Below are positions 30,687 to 42,700 of a stretch of 64,000 nucleotides of DNA, one piece after another. The DNA comes from Pelobates cultripes. Taxonomy: Eukaryota; Chordata; Amphibia; Anura; Pelobatidae. Location: assembly GCA_933207985.1 (NCBI GenBank), contig OW240916.1, positions 81,462,291 to 81,526,290 on the forward strand, read 5' to 3'. Each line of letters begins with the position of its first letter. Position 1 is the stretch's first letter. Made by a program: the position numbers and the translations under genes. The notes beneath the pieces were generated by a model. It was not told the DNA's origin, made no database searches, and saw nothing but the letters and a program-made list of their open reading frames with translations.

Positions 30687-31700
30687 TCAATATGAATAAA
30701 CACAAAAATTTAGATTGCTGCAAAAGGAATTCAAAATGTATTTATTCACTTCAACAGTTGATAAGACACCTCTCCCAAAAGAACTAGTCGTAGGATGAAG
30801 GTCCAGTTTGTAGAGCCTTATAAAGGTAGTAGGAGTGGACCAAGTAGCTGCTCTGCAGATGTCATCCAGAGGAACCTCTGCCCGATTAGCCCAAGATGTA
30901 GCCAGGGATCTGGTGGAGTGAGCTCTGATCTTGGCTGGATAAGGTAGTGGAAGAGGCCGATTCTCCCTTGCGAAGGCCAGAAGGAAGGACAAATAATTTT
31001 TTGTTTTTTCTGAAGTCAGAAGTAACAGAAAGGTACTTGATAAAAAGTTCTCTCACATCGAGTTCAGGAGAAGATGGGGAGGAACAGAAGGAAGGGAGAA
31101 CAACTTCCTGGAGCAGGTGAAATTTGGATACAACTTTTGGAAGGAAGTCTTCACTAGTTCTTAGGATCACTCTATCATGAAAGATATGAAGGCGTGACTC
31201 ATCACTAGAGAATGCCTAGAGTTCCAAAATCCTCTTGGCCGTGGTGACTGCCACCAGGAATATAGTTTTATAAGTGAGGTGTTCAATAGAGATATGCTTC
31301 AGAGATGCATAGGGAACTTCCGTTAAAGCATTCAGGACTAATGGCAAATCTCACGGAGGAGCTGAGTTCCTGGCAGAAGGGCGTAAGAGTAAGGCTGCCT
31401 TAAAGAACCTTGAGATGAGAGGGTGAGATGCCCATGAGGTATTACAAAGGGCAGATAGAGCTGAGGACTGCACCTTCAAGGTGCTCAGGCTGAGTCATTT
31501 GTCCAGGCCTGCTTGTAAAAATTCCAAAACATGGAGGTGAGTAGGATGTTGAAAATCTAAAGATTTAGTCACTGCCCATTTTTGGAAGGTTACCCAAATC
31601 CTGTAATAACAGGAAGATGTGGACTGTTTCCTTGCCTTTAGGAGAGTATCAATCACTGCTTCTTATAGGCCCTGGATGAGAAGGGATCTCCTTTCAACAG
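30687..31700 (-). pseudogene. DIRS1-like tyrosine recombinase
   Basis: The C-terminal frame (30992-30687) has AHSTRSLATSWANRAEVPL (the HxxR helix, intact as HSTR) followed by ICRAATWSTPTTFIRLYKLD, in which the last tyrosine fits the nucleophile position. The upstream frame 31170-30886 (LRTSEDFLPKVVSKFH, FIKYLSVTSDFRKNKKLFV) is the middle of the domain and overlaps in a different frame, so a frameshift lies near 30900-30960. Further N-terminal text with stops extends to about 31700. The enzyme integrates the DNA circle without TSDs. Confidence 0.82.
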
Positions 31701-31989
31701 CCAGGCCCCCAAGTTCCAGCTGGATGGATTTGGGGGGAGTCGCTGGACCCTGGATTAGAAGGTCCAGGGAGATTGGAAGGAGCCAAGGATGGGTTAGAGA
31801 CATTTTCAGTAGAAGGGGATACCAAGGTCTCCTGGGCCAGATCAGAATAATGGATATCACCTTCTTTTCTTCTTTCCAGATTTTCTTCAGTATCCTGGGA
31901 ATCAGAGGCAGGAGAGGGAACACATACCCCAGGCTGAAATTCCAAGGATGGGAAAAGGCATCTTGCCCCAAAGCTAGAGGTTCCTTGGA

Positions 31990-33600
31990 GAGGGAAAAAA
32001 AGCTTGCCATCTGAGCATTCCGTCTGCTGGCCATCAGGTCTACATGGGGTATGCCCTACCTCTTCATCAGAACTTGAAAAACTCTGGAATTCAAGCTCCA
32101 CTCGCCTGGTAGTATGCGAGTTCTGCTGAGGAAATCTGCCAGAATGTTTTCCATCCCTGGGAGGTAGATTGCTTTTATCCCTTTGATATGAACCTGTGCC
32201 CAGGAAATCAGAGGAGTGATTTCTTGTAAAAGAAGTTTGCTTCTTGTATCTCCTTGGTTTTTTAAATAGGCAGCCACTGTCCTGTTGTCCATACGTATAG
32301 AGAGCCAAGGATTCTTGAGAGCACTGTGGAGTTTCCATATAGCAACGTAAATGGTCCTCAGTTCCCGCAGATTTGAGTGAAGGGTTCCAAGTGCCTTGAA
32401 TCCATATTGATTCTATATGAGCACCCCATCCCGTCATGCTCACATCTGTAGTAATAACTTACCAAGGAGGATCTTCTATTGGAAACCCTCCCATACATTA
32501 TCTTGCTGAAGCCACCATCCAAACTGATATTTTACAATTTGGGGAATTTGAATCAATTGTTTCCAGTTGTTGCGATAGTGCTTGAACTGACTCAGTAAAT
32601 TCAACTGGATAGTTCTTGAGTTCCATTGAGCACAGCGGACTAAACCTGTAGTTGAGGTTATCTAGCCCAGTATGCTCATGTACTCCTTGGCTGTGATGGA
32701 AGGTTTATGGTGAACTGAGAGAATTTTGCTTTTTAGTCTGCTTATCCTTTCTTGTGATAAGAAGACCTTTGCTTCTACGGTGTCAATATAAGACCCCAGG
32801 AATATTGTTTGTTGAGATGGAATCAGAGCACTCTTCTCTTCGTTGATAATCCAACCATGTTCCTGTAGACACGTCAGGCCCTGTATGGTGTGACAAGAGG
32901 CTTCTTGATGAGATGGAGCCACAATTAAAATGTCATCTAGATAGTGAAATATGACAAGCCCCTGTTTACTCAGGTGTGCAATAAGGACCACTAGGATTTT
33001 CGAGAAGGTCCTTGGAGCAAGGCTTAAGCCGAAAGGAAGGCCTCTGAATTGGAAGTGCTGTCCCATAATATGAAAACAGAGAAACTTGCGATAAAAGGGG
33101 TAGATGGGAACGTGGTAATATGCATCCCTCAGGTCTATGGACATTAGCCAATCCCCTTTGTTGATATTGGGAATAATAGTGGATATGGATTCCATCTTGA
33201 ACGAAATGCGCTTCAGGAATAGGTTGACTTTTTTCAGATTTATTATAAGTCTCCATTTCCCGTTGAAAAATACTGTTGAGTAGATGTCCTTGTATCTTTC
33301 TGAAGGTGAAACCTCTTCTATGAAACCTTGAAGAAGTAGTTTTTTGACACCGGAAATCATGGCTTCCCCTTTTTCCCCAGGGGAATTATTGAGCTTATGT
33401 AGGAGTTGCCTGGAAGAAAGAAGTCGAATTTGATTCTGTAACCTTGATCAAGGATAGACATGACCCAAGAGTCAGATATACTTGTGGCCCAGACAGATAG
33501 GAAGTGATGAAGTCTTCCTCCTAGATAGTCTGTATGGGCCTGTGAGGAAAATTCAAATTGGGGGGGTGCCCAAGAACCGTCCTGCCTAGGGCAGCCCAAG
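31990..33600 (-). pseudogene. DIRS1-like reverse transcriptase and RNase H
   Basis: 33599-33357 is the pre-RT segment (GGRLHHFLSVW, SWVMSILDQGYRIKF). 33360-32662 holds the RT: KWRLIINLKKVNLFLKR, DWLMSIDLRDAYYHVPI, FQFRGLPFGLSLAPRTFSKI, HYLDDILIVAPS (catalytic Y-L-DD) and FLGSYIDTVEAKVFLS. RNase H follows: VSMTGWGAHIES near 32440, then in another frame MDNRTVAAYLKNQGDTRSKL and IKAIYLPGMENILADFLSR (32292-32056). Frames change near 33360, 32640 and 32300. All catalytic RT motifs are visible. Confidence 0.9.
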
Positions 33601-33617
33601 TCCTAAATACGCCACTG
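33560..33617. repeat. hAT-like terminal fragment
   Basis: cctgcctagggcagcccaag followed by tcctaaatacgccactg is the same end sequence, inverted, as the left terminus at 6861. It separates the gag and RT portions of the DIRS1-like element. Only a stub of about 55 bp remains. Confidence 0.6.
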
Positions 33618-34881
33618 ACCTGCTCTTCTGGCTGAGACAGATAATACCATGGTTTTAGCAATCATCTTGGAGATGTTCAAGGATTATTATTATTATTATT
33701 TAATTATTTATATAGCGCCATCAAATTCCATAGCACTGTACAATGGATGGACATACATGTAATTGTAACCAGACAACTGGACGTACAGGAACAGAGGGGT
33801 GGAGGGCCCTGCTCCATGAGCATACATTCTAGAGGGAGTGGGGTATAGTGACACAGAGGGTAAAAGTAGGGGTATGAAGTAGGTTGTTAGAAAAGTGTTA
33901 GCTGAGGGCTTAGTAGGTAATTTTTGACAGTTGCAGGAGAGGAGTCATGGAGTTTAATTGATATGCTTTCCTGAAGAAGTGAGTTTTCAATTATTTTTTG
34001 AAACAGTGGAGACTGGGTGAAATTCTTACGGAGAAGGGAAGGGAGTTCGTAAGGAGAAGGGAAGGGAGTTTGCTGCGAGTCTAAAGTCCTTAAGGTTGTC
34101 CAGAAAGTGTTCTCTTCTTACACCTCTTTGGATATCTTCTTCCAGGTTGTCTAACCATACCTTTATAGCTCTGGACAAGGTGGTAAAAGCTATGGCTGGA
34201 TTTAAAGCTGAGCCAAGAGAAAGATAAGCTTTTATTAGGTTGGCATCCAGTCTTTTCTCCATAGGTTCCCGTAGATATGCCATGGAGTCAATGGGAAGTG
34301 TAGTACGTTTTGCAATTTTGATTACCACTGCATCAATATTCGGGATAGCAGTCCAAGTTTTGCAATCCTTGGAGGCAAATGGGAAGATCCTAGGATTCTT
34401 GTTTTTTAGGGCAACTTTTTTTCTCTGGTCTGGCCCATTCATTGAGGATCATTTCCTTGATAGAAGGATGCATAGGAAACGATGGTTTTGAAGATCTGAG
34501 GTCTTCAAAATATTTGTCAGATTCCAAGGATTCTGTTTTTTCTTTCTGTAATTTTAGGATATTTCTTATTAAGAAGATGAGTTTCTCAACAGATTTTGAG
34601 TCTAAGGATTTAGGGTCATATTCCATATCTTCCTCCTCCTCGTCAGTAACATCCTCAAAGGATTCAAGCTCAGATTCAGATGAGGGAGAAGAGGACTCAG
34701 CTTTTTGATGTTTCTTGGAGGGGATGTGTTTTAAAGTAGCCTTGAAGCCTTCAGCTATGGCTTGGGATATCCAGGTCTTAAGTTCTTCTTGAGGAGAACT
34801 ATTCCTGTGTTGGTAGTCTGTCACTTCTGTCATGCAGGTGAGACATAGGTTTTTACCATCTAGAGGAATATTACAGGCCAA
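33618..34881 (-). pseudogene. DIRS1-like gag
   Basis: The start at 34881 (MACNIPLDGKNLCLTCMTEV) gives an N-terminal segment with a CxxC pair (LCLTC). A Ser/Glu-rich acidic stretch (about residues 65-100) follows, then a basic C-terminus. The frame 34442-34026 continues with FASKDCKTWTAIPNIDAVVI, RTTLPIDSMAYL and LGSALNPAIAFTTLSRAIK, matching DIRS Gag-like proteins. A frameshift lies near 34430. The last part (MIAKTMVLSVSARRAG, about 33620-33680) is cut off by the inserted repeat. The exact role in DIRS particles is not well known. Confidence 0.75.
33680..34040. repeat. Interspersed repeat inserted in DIRS1-like gag
   Basis: It begins (att)n and tatatagcgccatcaaattc-catagcactgtacaatgg, followed by agacaactggacgtacagg, ctagagggagtggggta and gaagaagtgagttttcaatt. 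It divides the gag reading (SARRAG at about 33620 and NSLPFS at about 34060). I know the tatatagcgcca motif as common in amphibian repeats but cannot place the family. Confidence 0.55.
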
Positions 34882-34925
34882 GCAGCGATTAGATTTTTCC
34901 TCATGTTTCCTGGGAGATCTATCCT

Positions 34926-36175
34926 AAACGGCGGGTGGGGGCCCTAAATACCAATATGGGGGGCCTCCCCTGAGCGGTGGGTGGAGGCCCTAAAGTCAAA
35001 TAAGGGGGGACCTATTGTCCTCCCCCCTGGCCCCCACCCCTGAGCGGCGGGTGGGGGCCCTAAAGTAAAATAATGAGGAGGCACTTATTGTTCTGCCCCC
35101 AGCCCCCACCTCTGAACAGCGGGTGGGGGCCCTATATAAAAATGTTACCCCCCCCCAGGTGACTAGGGGTCCCCAAACTCCTAGACAACCCCCTCCCAAA
35201 AAAATTAATAAACCCCTACCTACCCCCCTCACTCTAAAAATAGTGAGGGGGGAACAATGACTAAGTACCTGTAAAAAAAATAAAACTTACCATTTGATGT
35301 CTTCTTTTTTCTAAAATCTTATTTTTTCAGCCCCAAAAAAGACCAAATAAAAAACCATAATAGCCATCGCACTTTAAAAAAAAAAAAATCCAGAGCACAA
35401 AAAAAAAAAATTCAGACGAAATAAAAAACCCTGATGCTGAAAAAGTAATCCATCTTCACCCATTGAGGGCACCACACAAACTGAGCTCTGTAGGGCGGGT
35501 GAAGGCTTATAAAGCCTTGCCCTGCCCTGCAAACCACGTGGAAAAGTTCTTTGGAATTTTCCCACACTGTGTAATTTGACTCATAGCACTCTGATTGTTT
35601 GATCGAAAGCAACCAGAGTGCTCTGAGCCTAATTGCAAGGCAGGGCAAGGCTATATAAGACTTCCCCTGCCCTGCGAAGTTCAGTCCTCCATGGGTGAAG
35701 ATAGTTTACTTTTTAAGCGTCAGGTTTATTTTTTACATCTGATTTTTTTTTTGCGCTGTTTTTTTTTTTTTTTTAAAGTGTGACGGGTATTATGTTTTTT
35801 TTATTAGGCTTTTTTGGGGGCTGAAAAAAAGATTTTAGAAAAAAGAAGTCATCTTTTTTTACAGGTACTTAGTTTTTGTTCCCCCCTCATTATTTTTTTT
35901 GGCAGGGGGGTGACCAGGGGTTTGGGGACCCCTAGTCACCTGGGGGGTAAAATTTTTATTTATTTAGGGCCCCCACCCGCTGCTCAGGGGTGGAGGCCGT
36001 GGGGGTGGACAATAGGTGTCCCCCCCTTATTTTACTTTAGGATCCCCACCCACCGCTCAGGGGTGGGAGCCAGGGGGTAGGACAATAGGTCCCCCCCTTA
36101 TTTTATTTTAGGGCCCCCCCCTCCGCTCAGGGGTGGGGATTGGGGGGGGCAATAGGTCCCCCCTTCAGTTCAATA
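34926..36175. mobile_element. GC-rich fold-back (long palindrome) element
   Basis: Two inverted arms of about 600 bp meet at about 35600, at a hairpin agcactctgattg/caaccagagtgct (35585-35622). The outer parts of each arm are themselves three or four tandem copies of a unit with gagcggcgggtgggggccct (left) or its complement (right: about 35965, 36035, 36100). The inner parts share poly-A/T runs and cagggcaagg. It truncates the DIRS1-like element. No protein is encoded. Confidence 0.75.
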
Positions 36176-36189
36176 GCCCCCACTCACGC

Positions 36190-36400
36190 GGCATGTGTAG
36201 GGGGGGGTTTGTTTACTAGACATACCCCTACTCGCGGTATAGAGAGTAGGGGCAGAATTTACTAATACTAAGTCATTTTTACTTAGTATTAGTAAATTTG
36301 TCTGAAAGACCAATTTAGGTCTTTCAGCCTTTTGGTAGATAGCTCCCTAATTCCGTGGGAATTAGGGAGTTATCTACTTTCTCATTCCCATCCATTGACT
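36190..36400. repeat. Cluster of four perfect or near-perfect hairpins
   Basis: Stems: cccctact/agtagggg (36225-36252); an 18-bp perfect stem at 36256-36273 and 36281-36298; a 10-bp perfect stem ctgaaagacc/ggtctttcag (36302-36327); and a 20-bp stem with one mismatch at 36335-36354 and 36358-36377. They are consecutive, separated by a few bases. Confidence 0.85.
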
Positions 36401-36544
36401 GGACATTTTTATATGAATGTTTTACTTGATTGTTGTAAGTGTTGCAAATGCTTACAGCTGAATCCTGGCGATGTGTGTATACTTTTTATTTAAACTGGTA
36501 TACAGTGTAACATTCTTCATTCTTCCACTGGGTATATTAGTACT

Positions 36545-36830
36545 TTGACAATTCTGTGCTTCGGAAATTCGGCAAACCCAAAATTCGGCACTTCAGCTAT
36601 TCGGCACTTCGAGACTTCGGTTCGGTTCGGCATTCCGAAATCCAGCACTTCGGCTATTCGGACATTTGGCGCTTTGGGACTTCGGCAGTTCGGTTAGGTT
36701 CAGCATTTCCGAAATTCGGCACTTTGGAAATTCGGCAATTCAGCTATTCGGACATTCAGAAGTATCCAAATGTCTGAATTGCCCAAAATTCGTCTGAATT
36801 GACATTCGGATTGAGACGAATTGCACGTCT
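36545..36830. repeat. ttcgg-rich repeat, partial second copy
   Basis: aattcggcacttc/cttcggttcgg units followed by gacattcggattgagacgaa and attgcacgtct, the terminus also seen inverted at 29606. Confidence 0.65.
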
Positions 36831-37952
36831 ATTTGTTTACACATTTGTGCAACCAACTATTATTCAACATCTTTATTCTATATTTAACTTATATCTCAAC
36901 GAAAGTGAAATGTTCAAATATGTTTTCCTTTGCACTTATGCTCAAGATGTTCAAAATTTTTGTTCCTGGCATCTCTTCATACCTTATGTTGTTATTTAAA
37001 TGAAAAAAAAATATTTAAATAAAGTATACTCAAATAATGAAGGACAGGTTTAAACACCAGGGGATTCTAAAATGAATAATTAAGAATAAAAGACGTCATT
37101 TAAATATGTATGTTGATACTAAATAGTTTGGAATTATATGAGGTAAACATTAGCCAATTTTGGGATTATTCTTCAGGGCCCTTTGAAGAATTTTCTTTAT
37201 GGCCGTAGAAAAAATATATATTTTATCGGCATCACAAAAGTTGGTTTTAATTTCAACCAAAAACAGGCATTAATCACAGCAGTATAGCATTTTCTACAAG
37301 GATCTATGACATGCAGGTAATTTCAACCAAAAGGCAATTATTATGAGCTAATGCTTTCAGTTTGAGTTTAATTACAAGCAATTAGGTGAATAATGCAATT
37401 ATTTTGACAATCCTTCAAACAAAATAAAGGGGTTATTTATCAAAGTCATATGAAATCTAATAAAATAATGGAAAAAAGGAAACTATACTTTTTATTTGTC
37501 CAGCAGGACTCTATTATTTTTAATTTTGCTGATACAAAACATGACAAAAAAATAGATAGACAGTCCATTATACTATGGCCTTTAGTGGTGCACCTTGCGG
37601 AGGGTATAATGTAGACTGGGCCCAAGTCCAAACATGTCTGGAAACTCAGAACTCAGTGCTGTCCATGCTCCCATAGACTATGTGATGAGTTATGAGATCT
37701 ATTAAACTAGCCCCATCATGACAATGAATCCAAGCACCAACTATAACATCATCGCTCTGCCAATTGTTCCCAGTTCAAGACATTTTTGTTAATAAAAGAA
37801 ACACAGACTTTCTCAAACCATAATACCATTTTACATCTGTACCACTTTTATGCCTATATTTAATATTGTTGGATAAGCTTGCAAAATGATTTAATAGTTT
37901 TGGATAAGCTTTTCAAATCATTTTTTCAACATATTGAAAAAAAAATCATACA
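36831..37952. other. AT-rich stretch, no gene seen
   Basis: ggggttatttatcaaag near 37430 looks like the edge of an old repeat. Otherwise I see no gene or recognisable element. Confidence 0.4.
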
Positions 37953-37956
37953 TTAA

Positions 37957-39221
37957 CCCCTTAAGGACTGAGTCAATTGTACAAGTTGTGATCAAAACAA
38001 AATGTAAACAAAACCAGGAATTTGCGCTATATGTCTGATCAACCGTAATTCACTTCTTTCATATTAAGTACACCCACACTTATTATATATCATTTTATTC
38101 AGATATGAAACAATTTAATATGAATAAAATGTAATATTTTTTAGAAATTAAGAATTTTTTAAATTTCTTTAGTTCTGCATGGATTTTTAACTGTGAATGT
38201 CATAATACTGTTAGTGGTTACTGCCATAAAGTACACATATTTGTATTCAGCATGGTCTCACGAGTAAGCCAGTAGCCCCCATGTACAGGTTTTATTGTGT
38301 TTTGGAAAGTTACAGGGTCAAATACAGCATGTCACATTTTTCATTTTATACACATTGAAATTTGTCACTGGCAAATAACACTGGCCAAAGTTAGCGTTTA
38401 TATTTGATTGTGTGTGAAAAATGCAAAAAAAACTATTTGAACGCTAAATTTTCCCAGTGTTTGTGACTAAGTGGCTACTAAAAAACACTGGACATATCCC
38501 ATTTGTAATACCTTGGGTTGTCTATTTTTGCAAATGCTATGCCATCATGGGAGTAATTCTCATTCTTGGGCTACCATACGGTCTCAAAGGCAACATAACC
38601 AATCTGGCAAATTTCTATGTGAAAAAACTCAAATGCAAGCCTTATATTTGACTCTGCAACTTTTGAAAACATAATTAAACATGTACATGCATGGTACTTT
38701 TATACTCGGGAGACTTCACTGAACTCAAATATTAGGGTTTGAAAACAGTAAAACATATCACAGAAATGATATTGTCAATGAAAGTGCCGTTTGTGTGTGG
38801 AAAATGCAAAAACACTTTCACTGACGACATCTTCGTTGTGATATGTGTTACTGTTTTGAAACACTAATATTTGTTTTCAGGGAAGTCTCCCAAGTAAAAC
38901 AGTACCCCACATGTACAGGTTTAAAGGTGTCTTGGAAAGTTACAGGGTTAAATATAGGGCTTGCGAACCAAATTCTCTGGACTTTTTGCCTCGGTTGTCA
39001 GGCAGGTCCCTCAAATTGTGATTTATAAAATTACATAATTATGTAAAAATATTATATACATTTATACATAGAATTAAAAAAAAATATATATATATATATA
39101 TAAATACTATACGTCATTCTAAGTGTATTTTAATATTAATATATATATTATTATTAAAATACATTTAGAATAATAGTGTATGTGTATGTATGTGTATATA
39201 AAAGTACTTAGATCATATATT

Positions 39222-39257
<36 letters not shown>

Positions 39258-39585
39258 TATACATGATCGAAGTACTTTTTATTGACTTACCAAAATTGAA
39301 AAAAAATTTTTTAACAGGCAGTAGGGGGACTACCTGAGAGCTCAGGCTGTCCCCCTGCAGGCAGACCTGCAAACAGCCATTCCAGCCATGTGATTGCGAG
39401 GACCCCGCGATCACATGGCCCAGGAGGGCCTGATCGGACTGAGGGGGACTGCCTGGGCTTCCAGGCAGTCCTCAGGATCGTGACCGCCGGCGGGGTTTGG
39501 CGGGGACCCAGTAATATATGCCGCCCTCCGGTGTTAAGGACCGCCTAAAAAAGGACGGCATAGAACGCCCGCTGTCCTTAAGGGG
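37957..39585. mobile_element. TTAA-flanked non-autonomous DNA transposon
   Basis: TTAA flanks both sides (37953-37956 and 39586-39589). The ends are ccccttaaggac and gtccttaagggg, a 12-bp perfect inverted terminus. TTAA targets fit piggyBac or Kolobok superfamilies. No transposase is present in 1629 bp. Internally there are two partly similar segments (near 38250 and 38890: acatgtacaggttt), an AT microsatellite (39085-39260) and a hairpin ggactgcctggg/ccaggcagtcc near 39450. Confidence 0.7.
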
Positions 39586-39589
39586 TTAA

Positions 39590-40231
39590 AATATATATCA
39601 ATATATCAAATGTCAACATAATAATATAATATTTTACTTTTTTTAAATATTAAATAATTTTAAAAGTTTCTCCAGAAATATTAATTAATTTGGAAAGTTT
39701 AACCAACAATATTAATTGGAGGCCTATAAATGTAATTTGTAACTTAAAATGCTGTGTCGTGAAATCTATCAAAATGGTAACTAATATCTACAGGGGAAAA
39801 AAAGTGGTAGAAAGTAGAATAAGGCTAGTCCACTATTAGGGGGAGCGAATGTCAACAACGACAAGCTTGACCAATGGCCCAGAAAGAATAAATGTGTAAG
39901 ATTGATATTCCATTGCCTAAAACAAAAACAAAAAGCTGGTATCAAGATGCAAGAAGTAACTGATCCCAAGTCGGTGAGTATAATCTGGGGCAAGAAGTAG
40001 GTGAAACTGCAGACAGGATGTGGGACTGTATAAAAGTGAATTGTAAAATAATAGGATTCAAACAATTATAAATAATTAGGAATAGGCCAGGTAAAGCAGA
40101 AGATTAAAAAGGAGAAGTCCAAGTAGAAAGAGAAGTTAACCAATGGACACAAGTAAAATCTATAAATGGCATATCTGTTATAATTATGTGGGAAGAGATG
40201 TGAAATCAGTAGCTTTGCTGTATAAAACATG
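39590..40231. other. AT-rich stretch, no gene seen
   Basis: Nothing recognisable. Confidence 0.4.
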
Positions 40232-40236
40232 CCTAA

Positions 40237-40962
40237 TGTCATGGTTCTGATCGGGTCAGACAAGAGGGTTGACTTCAGGTAGTTTATTTGAGTTATTAGA
40301 CATGGTTAGCAAAGGTAATAATAAGAATAACAAGAGAAAGAGGGAAATGGTATAATAAACACAAAGGGAGAAAGCAGAACCTAGAAACAGAATTACATTT
40401 TAGTATGAAAATAGAAGTTCAGGCAATATGCCCCAACACAGGTAAACAGGAGACAAGGAAACAATTAGATCAAACTAAACAAGAATATAAAGGATAAAAG
40501 TTAAAGCAGCAAATGAGGTGATCAGCCTCTTTGGTTTCTAATTTAGAACTGCATTTTCAGGGTCTTTGAGAATACTTGCAAATAATGAGAATGTTTATAA
40601 TATCCAGGTAGGTTGGGAAAAAATTAATATGAAAACAAAGTCCAGTATAGAAATAAAGCAGGATGTTTGGATGAATCAGAATGGGATGAATCAGGATGGT
40701 TGAAGGTAAGGAGCACGTTTTCTTTAGAAAGAGCCAGGAGCAGAAGACATGTCAGGTTCAGAACACAACTTCTCTCAATGTAAAAGCAACTTGGTTTTGT
40801 CGGTGAGGCCGTTTATAGAAGATATAAATCATGCCATGCAGGTGAGAGAGACCGAGGTGACTAGGGGCTAGGGAGGCCACTAGTGGTGAAAACTGGAACT
40901 GTAATAAAAATAAAACAGAAGAAATGAAACATGATTTGAATTGTCAGGATAGGATCCTGACA
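40237..40962 (-). mobile_element. Solo LTR (family 2), inverted relative to 22.1 kb
   Basis: It begins tgtcatggttctgatcggg and ends aggataggatcctgaca, with the 5-bp TSD cctaa (40232-40236 and 40963-40967). The right end is the reverse complement of the left end of 22114-23066, including caccactagtg. 726 bp, no coding content. Confidence 0.78.
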
Positions 40963-40967
40963 CCTAA

Positions 40968-42509
40968 TAAGCAATCATGGCATCAAATACCACCAGATAT
41001 TTTACCTATAATCGCCCTAAGGCTCATTCAGATACTATTGTTAAATTTAAATTTTAAATTTAAATTTACATAGAAATGTAACTATTACCCCTGTATGAAA
41101 ATACCAAAAAATTGATTGATTGATTGATTGATTGTACTGTTTTATCAGGAAGATCTCTTTTCAAGACCTAATCATGTGTTCAGTACAATAATTACAAAGG
41201 TACACGTTAAATGTAAAACAGGGATGGCCAAATGTAGTTGCTACGGGACTGAACTGGCTAGAGGTGAGAGAAAGTCCTTCTCAGAGATGGTAGACATGTG
41301 GAGGGTTTGTTGTACTCTGGTAGCTTTTTCCACAATTGGGGAACTCTGTATGAGAACGTTTCACGATCTATCTCCATATGGTAACAGCAACTGGAAAGTA
41401 AGGGACTGGAACTGGACCATATATTATAGAGGCTATAGAGAGTGGAGCTGAGCATGAAGTCAAATGTAATTATATACTGTTAACACTACTTGGGAAAATT
41501 GTGTGGTTTGGTTATTTGTGGACACAACAAATAAAATACTTCAAATATTTTTTAAATGATCATGTCGAATGCAAATAATGCAATAGCAAAGATATCCAAA
41601 GAAGAATTGGCAGTTGGAAAATTAACAATTAGGTATGTAGAACTGCATGAGAGCATTTAGAACATATATTATAGAAAAGTACATAAAATCTATGGTAGCC
41701 TTTGAACCTATTTTTATTTTTTAAGAGAGCTGGTTTAATCTTGACATTTTCAAAGTACATACAAACAGATTTTATATGAATTAATAATGTTTTCTTTTCT
41801 CATTAGTTTCATAGTTCCTTTTTTTTGGTCATTACTGTCTCCACCAATGTACCTACCTATCAGCTCCATTATCGAATTCTACTAAGAAAACAATATTAAA
41901 GAGTTGTATTAAAAATCCAAAGTATGTAGATTTTCTTTGGCTTACAATATGAAATTCCTGTTTTTCAATTATCTTCAATATCTTCTTCACTTCATATTAC
42001 CCATATTTAATAAGACTGACTTAATAAAACAAAATAGTATTTCATTACACGAGAGAGGTAGTCCTTATGGCCAACATATTTCACATTTGGTGTTTTTTAA
42101 ATAACCTGGGAATTTAGAGATTTTTTTTAAGAGAAATAAGCCAAAACTGAACAACTGGAAAAAACGTTCCACAAGAATTCCTACGTCCAGTTCAGCTCTT
42201 ATGGCTTAACATTTTCATTGCCCTTGTCAGTTCTACATAATTACCATTTTAGCGAAGCGCTACTTATAATACATCAGCTTTAACTGTAAGTAAATTACAA
42301 AAGAGACTAAAGAACTGAAATTACAAAATGTGAGATGAATTTTTCAAAAAAAGGTATTTTGAGCATGCCACTGTCGATGCCACACGATTGCTGGAAATAT
42401 GTGAGCTGTATCTGCTTGCTATTGCTTCTCTCACTTGGGACTCAAGTTAACATTTATTTTCAAATGATCTATTATTTTTTTGATAAACTTTTAAAATTAG
42501 TTTTTTTTA
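40968..42509. other. AT-rich; (GATT)n and possible LINE scrap
   Basis: (gatt)n lies at about 41110-41134. On the minus strand at 41455-41258 a frame reads RETFSYRVPQLWKKLPEYNK followed by PSTCLPSLRRTFSHL, which resembles the extreme C-terminus of L2/CR1-like LINE proteins. It is short and weak. No other feature seen. Confidence 0.35.
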
Positions 42510-42514
42510 TTGTA

Positions 42515-42700
42515 TGATGTAAGTCCTGATATAGACTGAAATGTCGATATGATGTAAACCAAATGTGATTTAAAAAGACACATTTTCCTGATGGAAGTCA
42601 AGCTTGTGCCTTTCTTTGTGGATATTTATGTAAGCTTGGCTGAAGGAGCACCGTGGCACATACATCACAAATGTGAGTGCAGGATCGTGGTTAATAATAT
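42515..42700 (+). mobile_element. PLE 3' fragment with decayed hammerhead
   Basis: gtcctgatatagactgaaat-gtcgat keeps the CUGA and GAAA-like blocks of a hammerhead but has lost stem II. Downstream acttgatggaagtc-like text (tgatggaagtcaagcttgtg), gatatttatgtaagcttggc and ggagcaccgtggcacatac match the usual PLE pseudo-LTR tail. Confidence 0.5.

Larger units (their letters stand above)
30380..34925 (-). mobile_element. DIRS1-like tyrosine-recombinase retrotransposon
   Basis: The minus-strand order is gag, RT, RNase H, tyrosine recombinase, terminal repeat, as in DIRS1-type elements. The left end has the inverted terminal repeat. The right end is lost where a GC-rich fold-back element begins at 34926. 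Two foreign repeats lie between gag and RT (33560-33617 and about 33680-34040). The genes hold frameshifts but long open stretches remain. Confidence 0.88.
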
